DNA of 64,000 nucleotides from Rhynchonema sp. JSB1_4. Taxonomy: Eukaryota > Nematoda > Chromadorea > Monhysterida > Xyalidae. A model generated the notes under the pieces. The model was not told where the DNA came from, did no database searches, and saw only the letters and a program-made list of their open reading frames with translations. Below, piece by piece: positions 45,858 to 57,077 of the stretch. The DNA lies in assembly GCA_030248065.1 (NCBI GenBank), contig JASAMV010009099.1, forward strand, positions 1 through 64,000, read 5' to 3'. Numbering within the stretch: position 1 is the stretch's first letter; each line of letters begins with the position of its first letter. The translations under genes were made by a program, and so were the position numbers.

Positions 45858-48800
45858 TCTAAGGGATTTCGACGATTCGGTTTTAAATTGCTGCTATGAT
45901 GGTGAAAAAAATCTTTGTTCGATCAGAAATTATCATCGGCGATAAATAAATGTAATCGCGGATAAATGGGCGGGTTTATAATATCGTTCAATAGATTAGG
46001 TAGGATCACTTGGTATCGGCGCGGTGGGGCGCGCGATTTTTTGCAAGATTACGACGATAATAATGTGCCCAACACAATTACACTTGACTTTAGGTGAACA
46101 TATAAAGTTGATTATCGCAAGTGTTTTCCTGCACACACACAAAGTTGATGCGATTTGAAGTGTTGCACACACACGCACAGCAAAATAACATAACACCAAA
46201 AGTTTTCTTTACCACCTCCAAGAGTGTCCTGGCCCACTCCAAAACGTGCGCGCGTAGTGCATAAACGCGGAAAACTAGAATTTTTTTCGCGCAACGCCCG
46301 TGCTACATTGCACTGAGACAATACACGCGTGTACGAAACTGCAGTACAGAAACAAACTGCACACGTATAAATCTTGTGCACTTTTTTCATTCTTTTATGT
46401 TTCTTATTGCGGGTGCCGCACAGCTACTTTACCTGTCTGGCAACCTATGCACCGCCTGCAAACTGTAATAACTTTGAAAACACCATTAACCAGGCGGAGA
46501 CTGTACAATTTGCGGCATGTTTCTGCTTAGTGGAGGTGGGCAAGTACTAAAAATGATAATGGGTTTGCTGTACAGCACATTACCTTGAAACGTTTGCTTT
46601 GATTTTCAACAATAAACAAACTAAACAAACACTGCGGGAAGCAGGAATTTTAGTGTTGCACCAGTTTTGGTACACGTGTCATAAATAATCGCCCTGAATA
46701 GCCACCCAATGTTTGTTCCAGGCGGAACATTTTGAGGTTACACCACAAAACAAGACCTTGCAGATCGGCGGTATTGTGGTGGTTTTTGGACCTGAAGCGT
46801 ATCTAAACGGTTACTGCTGCAGCAATTTCTGTGCGTTGTTAAATTGTTTTGTTTCGCGCAACAGTGTATCACTGAACAAAGCGCGATCTCATTTGTAAAA
46901 GCACCATACCATGAAAATTCGCACAGTTGGTTCAAGTGAAAAATCTAAGAGCTTATACTAATGTATAGCAGCCAACTTTTAACTTTTCTACCTTCTGATT
47001 AAAAATTCATGAAATAAAAGGCCCCTGTGTTCGAAAATAAAAAATGCGCTGAATTATGATATTTAGTGAGCTGTTTTCGATTTCTAACTGAGCTGGCTGG
47101 GGCTATACTTATTTCATTTTGCATTAAGCTAAATTGGGTGGAAGTCGTTGTTTTTCTGGTGCAGGGCCAGGGGCTGTTGCCAAGTTCAGATATTGATCAC
47201 AAACTTGGTCCGAATTCAAGCGGTTCACGAAGTTACAGACTTTCCGGTATGTCTGAGCTCTTCAGTATCTAGCTGTGGCAAAACCAATTTCGACGACTGT
47301 AGAAACTTCATAAAATGTCCGAATTTCCACATTCACTCGTATAAGACACGAATATCTTGCTGTCAGCCACTTTGCAAAATTGACATGTCTCTGTGACGGT
47401 TATTAGCCGTTTCGCGACAGGTGGTTGTGGCGGTAAAACTATAAGTTATCGGTGTGCCTGAGGTTTCTATATGTTGTGCCCCCGACTTCTGCTTCGAATC
47501 AGGCCGGGGGTCAGATGTGGTAATCTTTCTGCTTTTCGGTTGATAATCGCATTTTGTGTGTCTTTGTCTGTCACGGGACACGGGACTGTACAAACGGAAC
47601 TCTGGGAGTAGAAACGGACTTGTTGTTAACTGGTGTGCAATTCTGCGCCCGCGATTTCGGTTAAAATCACAAGTGAGTTGAATACCGGTAGCAATGTGTA
47701 TATCTCGCACTTACTCGTATGTGAGTGTTGTGGTGTCAGTTCAGATAACGCCATAAATTTATGAGCTGGAATAAGGCTGCGAGGAATCAAGTCCGAGTTC
47801 CGTGATTGTGTCGATGTGTCGAGCCGGAACTGATTCCGGCGCTTGGAACCGGAACTTCACAAGAGAAATGACCGTGTTTCAACCCACAACCCTCGATACA
47901 AGGCGATCTAAGTACTCAGCCACACATTTCCAGTGTAACATCTTGTTCCCGTCTAATTGGTCTTGGTTGTACCTGTTCGCACTGGTGAAGTGAGTGAAAC
48001 AGCTGAGCAAAGTAAATTGTGGGGAAAATAATTTCGGTAGAAATTGAATAAATTTGTTATTGCAAATCATTTTGCAGTGAAAAAATAAGGAGAATAACAA
48101 GACTTAGTTTTGCGAATCGGTCGGAATTTAATGATGGACCTGTATAACACATGGAAACGTGAAGGAACCCCGTATTGTGCTGCAATAAACTGCAATTATG
48201 CCGAACCGGTTTTGAACCTAAATTTTTTTCGTGCTGATGCAAATAATGAATGTTTTTTGGCAAAAAAACCGTTCGCAATCCTAAAAACAGCATACCTTTT
48301 AATGATTGGGTAGGCCCTTCACGTCAAGAAGAATGCCCTGAACGCTACGTCATTTAGTGACTTCAGCTGTCACACACGAGTGCAAAATAGCGAAAATGCA
48401 AGTTTGCTTATGTATCTGTAAATTAAGGACAAATGGTAGTTCGTGATAAAAAAATATTAAAGAAATGCATGACAACGGCGTTTTAAAAGGTTTCATCATT
48501 TTCGTGGAGCAAGCTTGTAGTATAAATTATACCATTCCCCATTTCCAGATGAAATCAAATTTTAAACGAAGACTACAAGAACAAGAGCAAGCACACAGCA
48601 AGTGCAGAGCTAAATCCACAAGAATCAATCAGATCTGAACAAATACATAGATTAGATATGCAATGCAATATTTTGAGCAAACAGCAAATCTAGGTTCAGC
48701 TAAAAGTGTAAATAAGCTTCGGAATTTAGCAGCAAATATGTATGATGAGACGCAAGGGCTTCAGAGACAAATTGCCGCCTGCCTGGGTGTAAATGGTCAA

Positions 48801-51800
48801 CAAGGTATTTCGGACGGCTTCAGAACAGGATTTAGTACATCGAAATGTAAGGATGTGCTGCGTTTAATAAGCTCCTATTATGATGATGACCAAGTGGACC
48901 AGTATTATGAGTGACCGTATCAATTTCAGTCAACCGGCGGCTGCTGTTTCATTATATTTCACGTGCGGTTTTCATATCATTTAGGCTCACGTGGTGCAAA
49001 GCCAGATGAATAGCTTGTTATTTAGAACACCAGGGCTTTTAAAATTGAGGCAAATAACGTTTTGGGATAGTGCCCTAAGTTGAGCCAGCCGTGTGATCTT
49101 CATGCAAAAATTGGAAATGTTTGTTTACCTGATTGGTCTGCGTGGGCTGGTGCGAAATCGTAATCCTCATTGCGGGACAGCTCGCAAAGTTTGCAAGAAA
49201 ACTGTGTCATTTTCAGTCAATACAGCCTTAACGGTTGAATTTACGGAGTCATCAGAACAAAACGACACAATGATCTCGACGAGCTAAACATCAAGACACC
49301 AGAATGAACCGGTCAAGAATTCCCAAAGCGCCACTTCCACCAAACCGTTTGTCAAACTGTTGTTGCCCTCTTTGACTTGACCCCTAGTACAAACTCTATC
49401 ATTCGCTGACCCCTGGAGCACAGCGTTCTCAAAATTTGACAAATTTCCTTCAATTATAATGTAGTGACTCATCATAAGCTCCCAAAGTCTGATGCGTTCA
49501 AATTTGCTCTTTCCCTGATTTCTATTTATCTTTCCCAACAATGCAGCTGCAATTATTATGGTGCAGCCAGGAACACCGGTTTTCTTCATACAGCCAATTT
49601 TACGCGTGATGTAAAAACACAGCCCCACCCCTAGAAATATCGGACGAAAAATAACCGCAAATTGCAGAAAAACACGTGCGTTCAGCGTTCTTGCGGCCTT
49701 CACTCAGACTAGAATAAACACGCGTTTTGTATTTCATTTTTGATTGCGCAAGCCCTTGGACCCCATGAGGGGTGCGCTCTGCACCTGGCGACCTCTGGGT
49801 TGTGCCATGGAGCCCTTGGACAAATAATAATCTAATATGCGGACACTGTCAGTGGGTCACACTCTATGTGGGTCTGGTGTGTGATTGTTTGGTTGGGGTC
49901 AAAGCTAATCGCAACAACATGAATTTGCATTTTGTAGTAGTTTTGCTCGTCATTTGTTTCATTTGGAACCTCAGACACAATAAATCCCACGGAAACCTCA
50001 AATTTTTGTTATGAAAAGAATGGCCTGAGGAGAAAGGCTTCTTGAAAAAGCACTGGCGGAACGAAATAGTCCGTGTGTGAAGATATTTTTGTGAAGCACA
50101 TTTGCGACATTGCGAGCGTGTGAAGCATCTATTGTTAGACTTCAGCGGAGCGCCGGAGCGTAAATTCTTTATGGTTGAATGGAAAGCTCAAGAGCGTTTA
50201 TCGATGGGCAATACGTTAATTATACAGATTTCCAAGAAAGGATGTTTTGTTTTCACAGCTGTGCAATGCTGTTGTGATCGAATGCTTTGTTTTGGGTCCC
50301 GCTTTGTAAGTGAATTTTCTGTTTCTGGAACCGTTGGGTTTCTTTCAACTGATATCGGCATCTTTCTTGAAAAAATTCAATCAATCCCTGACACAGAAAC
50401 CGGAAAATATCTGTCAGCTTGGGCGCCAAACTGGCGGCCCCACGTTGAGCCACGGAAGCGGCGCATGGCGCGGTAGCGCTTCAAAGCGCAATATGGTTTG
50501 GGACCATTATTGCCATACTGGCAGGTGCTCATTAAAATCTGTGTGTGACATTTTACAACGGGCAATAAATCTCAACGTTTATGTTACGCTGGCACATAAC
50601 GCTTCGGTTGCACTGGTTTACAGCCATCTGTAACGGCTATATTTTACGTTTTCTGGTTCAGTATTAAAATTGCGGTTTTTCGTTCAATATGCATGAAAAT
50701 TTATGACATCAGGGCAAGATTGGTTAAAATTGGAACAGCTTAGGGTGTAAACCGGGCGATTTTAGTTATAGGATCCCACTCATGAGCATTGTTAGTATAA
50801 TATCATGTACGGGGAACAACATTTGTAATCCGAATCTATAATCTGTCCAGAAAAATTCATGAATGAAATCACAGAGCCGCCATTCCATGACCAAACCACG
50901 AGCTAAATGCTGGTGAAGCTGCACGACAAAGCTCTAAAACACAACTCTCGTGGGAACTAAACAATCAGCCGGTGGAAAAATGCATGAAACAATTATAATG
51001 AAACGCTGCTTCTGTTTTCCCATGGTTAATTTCGGGTTCATGCATATTAGAGACGAGCTGCGCTACATAGTAACGAACTCCAACACGGTCCCTGGCCTTT
51101 TATCTCAATGCCTTGCATCTGTAGCATTGGCATGTGATGCGCCATTCTGCTTTGAAGAGAGCAGGACAGATTGCATTTACAGCTCTATTCTATTTGGACG
51201 TGGCTGGATAATAGCTGCTGAAAGCACGGAATTAAATTTGCAGATGTGCATATTGGGTCAGAAGAACGGTTGCAAATTGCACTGAATATGAAACATTACA
51301 AAGACATGATAGGATTGCGGGAGAGGCTACACCAGAGCAAAATTGTTGAACCTATATCAAATTTAAGCGAACATTTAGGCCAACCGATATGGATAGCCCA
51401 AAGCTAAGGAATTCCAAGATTTCTTGCAATTAGCAGAGATTCATCATTTGGATCGCTCAAGTGAAGAGTAGATGCAAATGTAGCCTAAAATGAGATAGGT
51501 AACGGCAATGGTCAGAACAAGTGGCCTCAAATTTTGTGTAAAATTCTGCCAAGAAAATCCTCTCATATGGGAACGTCAGCTGTCATGCTGAATTTCAGTC
51601 AAGTCGTCAGGATCAGGGCCACACGCGAATCAAACAAAGTCATACAATCATAAAAATAGAATACATAAAACTGATGATTTTATGAGCTTCAGTTGAGGTA
51701 TGCCAATGATTCTTGGCATGTATCTCAAATACATGGTTGCTAAAAATAGCGAAATGACTCGATTTGTTAAGTTCCGGTTCCATCATAAGTATTGAGGAAC

Positions 51801-52886
51801 AGGAACTACTACGATTTGAACACATGGGTGCAAGATACATACTATAAAACCGGATACAAGAGAAGACGAACATGTTAAAAATGTAGAAAAGGTATGAAAT
51901 TGAGCGAGTCAAAAATCAATTGGAGTTGAAAACATACAGTGTGTGTACCTGTATGTGCACATGATTTTTTTTACAATGCGTCTGCGGCCAGTGACTTTCA
52001 AGGCCGTAAAGTGAAACATAATGCAGTAAGTACGTGTAGCTGTTGATGCAGGCTGGCGAGAGATTTGTGATTGTGATTAGATTAGAGGGGTCTTTGTTGC
52101 AAATCGCATGCGAAAAGTTGCGATTAATCTGCAAAAAACGCGTTTTGCAATGAAAATTATTAAAGCAAAAGAGACGAGGAATGAAAATATTCTCGGGAAA
52201 TTGATCGTCTCACGCAATCGAAAACGATCAACTTGAGCATAAATCAAGTCGAAAAATGAAAATGTTGTGAAAACCACGATCAATCGTTTAAAAACGCTGT
52301 GTAAAATGAGCGGATAATGAAAAAATCAACGTTTTTCACACAGTATACATACATATACTGTATTACGTATCTACCTTGAACTTAGAGCCAATGACCTCGA
52401 AAATAAACGCCGAAATGTTCAACCTTGTGTACCACCGCTCTCAGGTGCGAAAATCGTTATGTAAATTTACATTAATCGCTTTCTAACCGATACTGACGTT
52501 TCAACGCCGCCTAGACACAGCACAAAATTATGATTTTTTAACATGTTTGCGATCACAGAGTCATCGTGTCAATTTTTGCACAAGAACCCAACCCGAAGAA
52601 ACCCCCAATGGTGCACAGCATTGATTTCTGTACTGTAAGATCGCACAACAGTGTTTCTGCACTACTTTTGTCAAAAAATTACCAATGTCCCGGAAGTTTA
52701 TCGGGTTGATAACCGAATTGTGTTCTGCAGATAACGAAGAACCGCCCACCGTTCCCCTACGACCTCACGTGCAATAAAACATAAACAGAACTTAAAACGT
52801 TTTTGGCGTAAAACGGAAACACGATCGTCAATTTTTCGCGATTAAATCAGCCAGTTGCTCAAGATCAAGTATGGCAATATGTCTTA
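45858..52886. other. Region upstream of GRIP exon 1
   Basis: If the distal exon at 52887 is a GRIP first exon, this is intron; otherwise it is intergenic. Open frames at 47363-47710 (minus), 49284-49703 (minus), 50102-50476 and 50950-51285 (plus) carry no domain I recognise and no convincing splice partners. The broken frame at 48549-48914 is listed separately. Confidence 0.45.
48549..48914 (+). pseudogene. Possible decayed coiled-coil gene fragment
   Basis: After an acceptor-like TTCCAG at 48543-48548, one frame reads MKSNFKRRLQEQEQAHSKCR and onward to a TGA and a TAG. It then reopens in the same frame at 48663 as 83 residues (SVNKLRNLAANMYDETQGLQ..., ending in an acidic YYDDDQVDQYYE). Two in-frame stops 24 bp apart separate helix-forming, charged segments. 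This fits a disabled gene, or two exons with a missed intron. No family is recognised. Confidence 0.25.
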
Positions 52887-52975
52887 CCGTCGGCATCGCC
52901 TCCTGCTGTGTCGTACTCGGACACATCGGAATCGGACAACGCGTAGAACTTGGTGAATAGACTCCAGGTTGACAT
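52887..52975 (-). CDS. Candidate alternative first exon of the GRIP-like gene
   Basis: On the minus strand an ATG is immediately preceded by an in-frame TAA. The frame then reads MSTWSLFTKFYALSDSDVSE and on for about nine more residues to a strong donor (G|GTAAGA). It ends in phase 1, the same phase as the exon at 45524-45857, so it could splice directly to GRIP exon 2 (42270, starting AC-GAG) to give Asp. Vertebrate GRIP genes are known to use alternative N-termini. It could instead be the first exon of another minus-strand gene whose later exons I failed to find. The boundary may be off by one base. Confidence 0.45.
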
Positions 52976-54754
52976 TTAAGTGACTATATTGCAATTAGCT
53001 TTAAGTGTTTTCGATTAATTCCAGGTTGAAGTCCAATGGTTAATTACTTGCCGTGCTCATCATCGTAGTCATTTCAACATCTAACGTCGGAATACTAAGA
53101 AAAGTAACAGGAACTTAAAACATATAAACTGTCGATCTTAATTCTAAACTGCATGTTAGATTTGACATAGGCAACGAGCGATCGGTTTTGTTGAGTAAGT
53201 GGTTGCAAAAAAGTTTAACGACTTCTTGCAGCAGCTTCGTGTTGAACAAACGGCACTTTAAAGCAGAAGTTGTTTTCGGCATTTAAAGAATGATGAATGC
53301 ATCAGCTGTCAATGGGAGACGTTCCGCCAACCGGAAAATAATGATAACCCTCTCTGGTCCGGAATTAAAAAAGTCTGGCACAAGACGAAAGTGACATGTC
53401 AATATCGCATTGTCGCAAACGCTTTTTGGCGAACGTGGAGGCTCATTGGAACTGTCGCCTTTTAAGTCTAACATTCTCGATTAGCGTGTGAAACAACACT
53501 CGGGATCACCAGCCACCCGGTTGGAGTCAGCAAACAAGCTGAGAATAATGACGCAAGTTTGGACGCTGTCAACATTTTACACATTTTTGGAAAAGTTGTC
53601 GACGGATTTTCGAATAGTCTTTGGAAACAAACTTGTTTGAGTCTTTACTCTGAGCCTCCACTTCTAAGGCTAGATGAAACGCGTTCCAAGGCGGTTCCAG
53701 ACCAGCAGACATGGATTGGAACTTAAACACGGCGGCTTAAATTTTTGAAGGCTCAAAAGTTTTTTCATTTCCCTCAACAACACAACAAATGAGCGTACAT
53801 AAACACGCTTGTCGAAAACAGAAAACGTGTAGGGGATGATTAGTGATCCCTCGTATTCTCACACCTGTCGAGTCTTTTTGTTCAGTTCCAGTTTCGCTAT
53901 TTTGGATGGGCGTCGTAAACTGCAAGCGGACACATATAGGAAGCCGCGTTTACTCCACAATCGGCTTGTCTGGGCATAAAGTTTTTAGCGAAATTTACAG
54001 CAAAATGTAAACATATACTTGGGCGGGTATCAGGGCAAAAAGCGAAGCTCCGAAATGCTGATAAATGTGGATATAAAACTTCAAAATGCCACTATTATTT
54101 CTTATCGTTAGCCTGGAATGAAGACGAGCATAAATTCAAGCACAGCGCTATAGTCCGGTATGTAGTCTCCAGAGCAGTTGAAGAGCTCGCAAATTTGAAC
54201 CAGATTTCTTTTTTTTTAAAGTGCTGCCAGTAATCCACGGAACTTGTGGAATCCAAAGTGACACAAAAGTTGGGCAGTTATAAAATGCACACAATATCCT
54301 CGGAGATTTCTTGTTTATGCAGACGAGTAGTGGGCGAGCACATGTACTGTAATGCGTGCACAGTACGAGGGTCACATGAACGAAATCAGTCTGACTCTTT
54401 CAACGGCTTCAGCGGCTTCAGGTCAAGGCAAAGGGGGCCCTCAGGTCTTGCACACAGCATGGCCCAAATTTCTTGACTTTGAGCTGTACCGCGTGTTGCG
54501 CAGGTTCATTCCATGCTTATGTCACAATGTGATGTTTCATCATGAAACAGTGAGAACAGTATGTACACTTCAGGAAAATTATTATTTTGTGAGCGTACAC
54601 AACAGCTTGGTACAGTGTGCTCCAGTGGCAGTGAAAAGTAGAACCGCGTGGACTTGGACGCATGTTGCGAACGTTACATACGGCCGAAGATGTCAAAAGC
54701 AGATGTGCGCTACACAAGTGTCAATGTGTGACAAAATTGTGGGGTTATGTATGT

Positions 54755-55010
54755 ATGTATATACGCTGACAATACCTTCGGGAAAAACTTTTCAAACGCT
54801 TTGCTGATCCGTAAAGCGCAATGCGCGTAATGGCCACAGCGGTCACGTGACTGTCAGTCACTCCAACACACAGGTCGAACGTAGTGATTTGCGAATGCTA
54901 CGAAACTCAGCTGGCTGCGCGCAAGCTACAAATACTGTATACGTGCGCTTTACGGATCAGGCACCGCGTTTGAAATGATTCTGCCAAAAGTATTGTCAGC
55001 GCATATACTA
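54755..55010. repeat. Fold-back element
   Basis: The left arm 54755-54821 and right arm 54943-55010 are inverted copies of about 67 bp with several mismatches. Shared strings include CTGATCCGTAAAGCGC with TGTCAGCG / CGCTGACA at the outer side and TTTCAAACGC inside. Non-coding. Confidence 0.65.
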
Positions 55011-56846
55011 GTATGCGTGAACACAAGTTTGAGAACAATAAAATATTGTGAGAGTGTAACCAAAATTGAACTGCATAAAATTCCCACTGGGTCTTCCAGC
55101 AGTGGCGGAACTGTGACTAATGAATGGCACTTTTCGCGCCGGCCGGACACAAGTTGACATAACAGTGGCGAAAAAGTTGTTGTGGTAGTATAAGCAGTCT
55201 TAAAAGACACAAAACACCACTAAAACTGTTGTAACGACTCTTTCAAACTTGTCTGATTGATTATGGGTCTCCATAAGCCGCACCCGACCTCAAATGTTGA
55301 ACCCCAAATGAAGAAAAGCCTGACTCAAATGGAAGAGCGGTGAACCGTTTTTGCGCAAAAAAGCACATCTTGATTTACAGATGCAAATGAAAAGTCAAAC
55401 GAAGGGGTCCACTTACCCAAACTCGGATAATAAGGTCCATTTTCGCAGTGCTTTCGCGGCTTAACTTTGTCCTTTTGTCCACACGTGCAACACGGCATTT
55501 TATCGTAAGCTTTCTTTCCTGCTCAATGATTCCAATTTTCCTATGGTTATATTATTGGCATTACGACCACTTCCATCGAAGTCTCATAATCCTTTTGGCT
55601 TCCAGATGTATTTCGGCTCGATTGCCCAATGTCTGAAAATTGAATAATAAATTTTTAGCAAAATTCGTGCGAATTATTGAATATGGTTAATGGGGCGTAA
55701 CCAGAGGTGATCCACAAAGAGGGGGACGGTTTGAAGAGTAGAGTACAATTGAGAACGTGAGAGTGACAATTTTCTGCAAAATTATGCAAAATCGGGGCAA
55801 AAATAATAAAATAAAAGCGCAGAATTCTTGTGGAAAATGTACAGCACATTGTGCAATAAAGTGAGGCAGGGAACAAAAACCGAAAACACGCTCATGTTTT
55901 CAAATACAACAAGAAAATTTGTGCTTATCATTCGAAAAACAGGAGTGGGCAGTTCTGCTGTGGTCCGAAGAGGCCGTCTTGAAATCCAGGAACATTTGTC
56001 AGACGTGTATTATACATATGAAAATTGCAGAAAGGTACCAGCTAAAATTTGAGGTTTCTAAGTGCTTTACAATAGTACTGGTGTCGGAACCAAAATAAAT
56101 CCAGTTTGGAGAAACGTGCGTGGGAAATTTTCGTTGTTGTAGCTTCCAAAAAGTGACACATTCCGGTGAGACAACTGACTGTATCTGGCGGAGAGCCCTT
56201 TGTATTGCCCTATGTGTAGTTCTGCTGGGTTCATGTTGTACGTTTCGCAAAGAAGCTATCAGAACAGAACTTTTTAGCGCAACCAAATACTATCGGTACA
56301 AACGCTACACTATCAATAGCAGATCAGTTTACCTTCCGATTGGTGCTAAGCAAAAGCAGTGCGCGCCAAAACCAGACAAAGCCCAAACAAACAACAAACA
56401 AAAGTGGCTAAAGGTTGTGTTATAATGTGCCTGAGTGCACATGAGAGCGTATGATTCAAAACATGTTGTACACCTAAATCAACAGTTTTGTTGCACATGA
56501 CTGGAATTTGGGCATTGTTCCGTGGAGCAACGCTTGTCAGTTGGAGGAGACCTACCGTAATCCGTATACATTCAAATTCAGAAAATAAGGAAAATTGAAT
56601 GTTTTTTCATGAATTTCATAACCGGGTTTTAAGAAGTGACACTTTTAAATTAAAACCCGGAAGATCATCGCTGCGACAAAACACATTTCAAACAAAGGCG
56701 GTGAATGTGAATATTTGTTGAACATCAAAAGCTCACGCAAAATATGTTACAAAATATGCATAAAACCGTTAGTGTAACACCATGGAGAGGGAACAAGAGA
56801 AAGGACCGAAATTTGTGTTGTACATCATGTATATGTATGTATATAC

Positions 56847-57077
56847 GTATAGTCCATCCATCAGCTCATGGCAGTTTTGTGTGGGAGGTTCAGGTTCCGT
56901 TGTGAAGAACTGTTCCTCCGCAAGACAATGTCAGAGAAAACGGCGCACAAAAATAACATAAAAACCGAGTTCTCTTTTATTTCTTTTTTCGTAAGCCAAC
57001 CCGAACCGGAACAGCACTGGATCCTGCCAAGCTTTTCAGCTGAAAAAAAGTGTCATGAGCTGATGGATGGACTATAC
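56847..57077. mobile_element. MITE family with GTATAGTCCATCC termini, copy 2
   Basis: Terminal inverted repeats of 27 bp with one mismatch: left GTATAGTCCATCCATCAGCT... and right ending ...GATGGATGGACTATAC. The length is 231 bp, and there is no coding capacity. It is related to 16976-17262, with better preserved ends, so it is probably younger. Confidence 0.75.

Noticed and set aside
47363..47710. Minus-strand frame of 115 codons upstream of GRIP exon 1
   Set aside because: Composition looks plausible, but I found no acceptor/donor pair that joins it in phase to the exon at 45857 or to the exon at 52887.
49284..49703. 139-codon minus-strand frame with hydrophobic stretches
   Set aside because: No family resemblance, no splice or polyadenylation context, and length within chance for AT-rich DNA.
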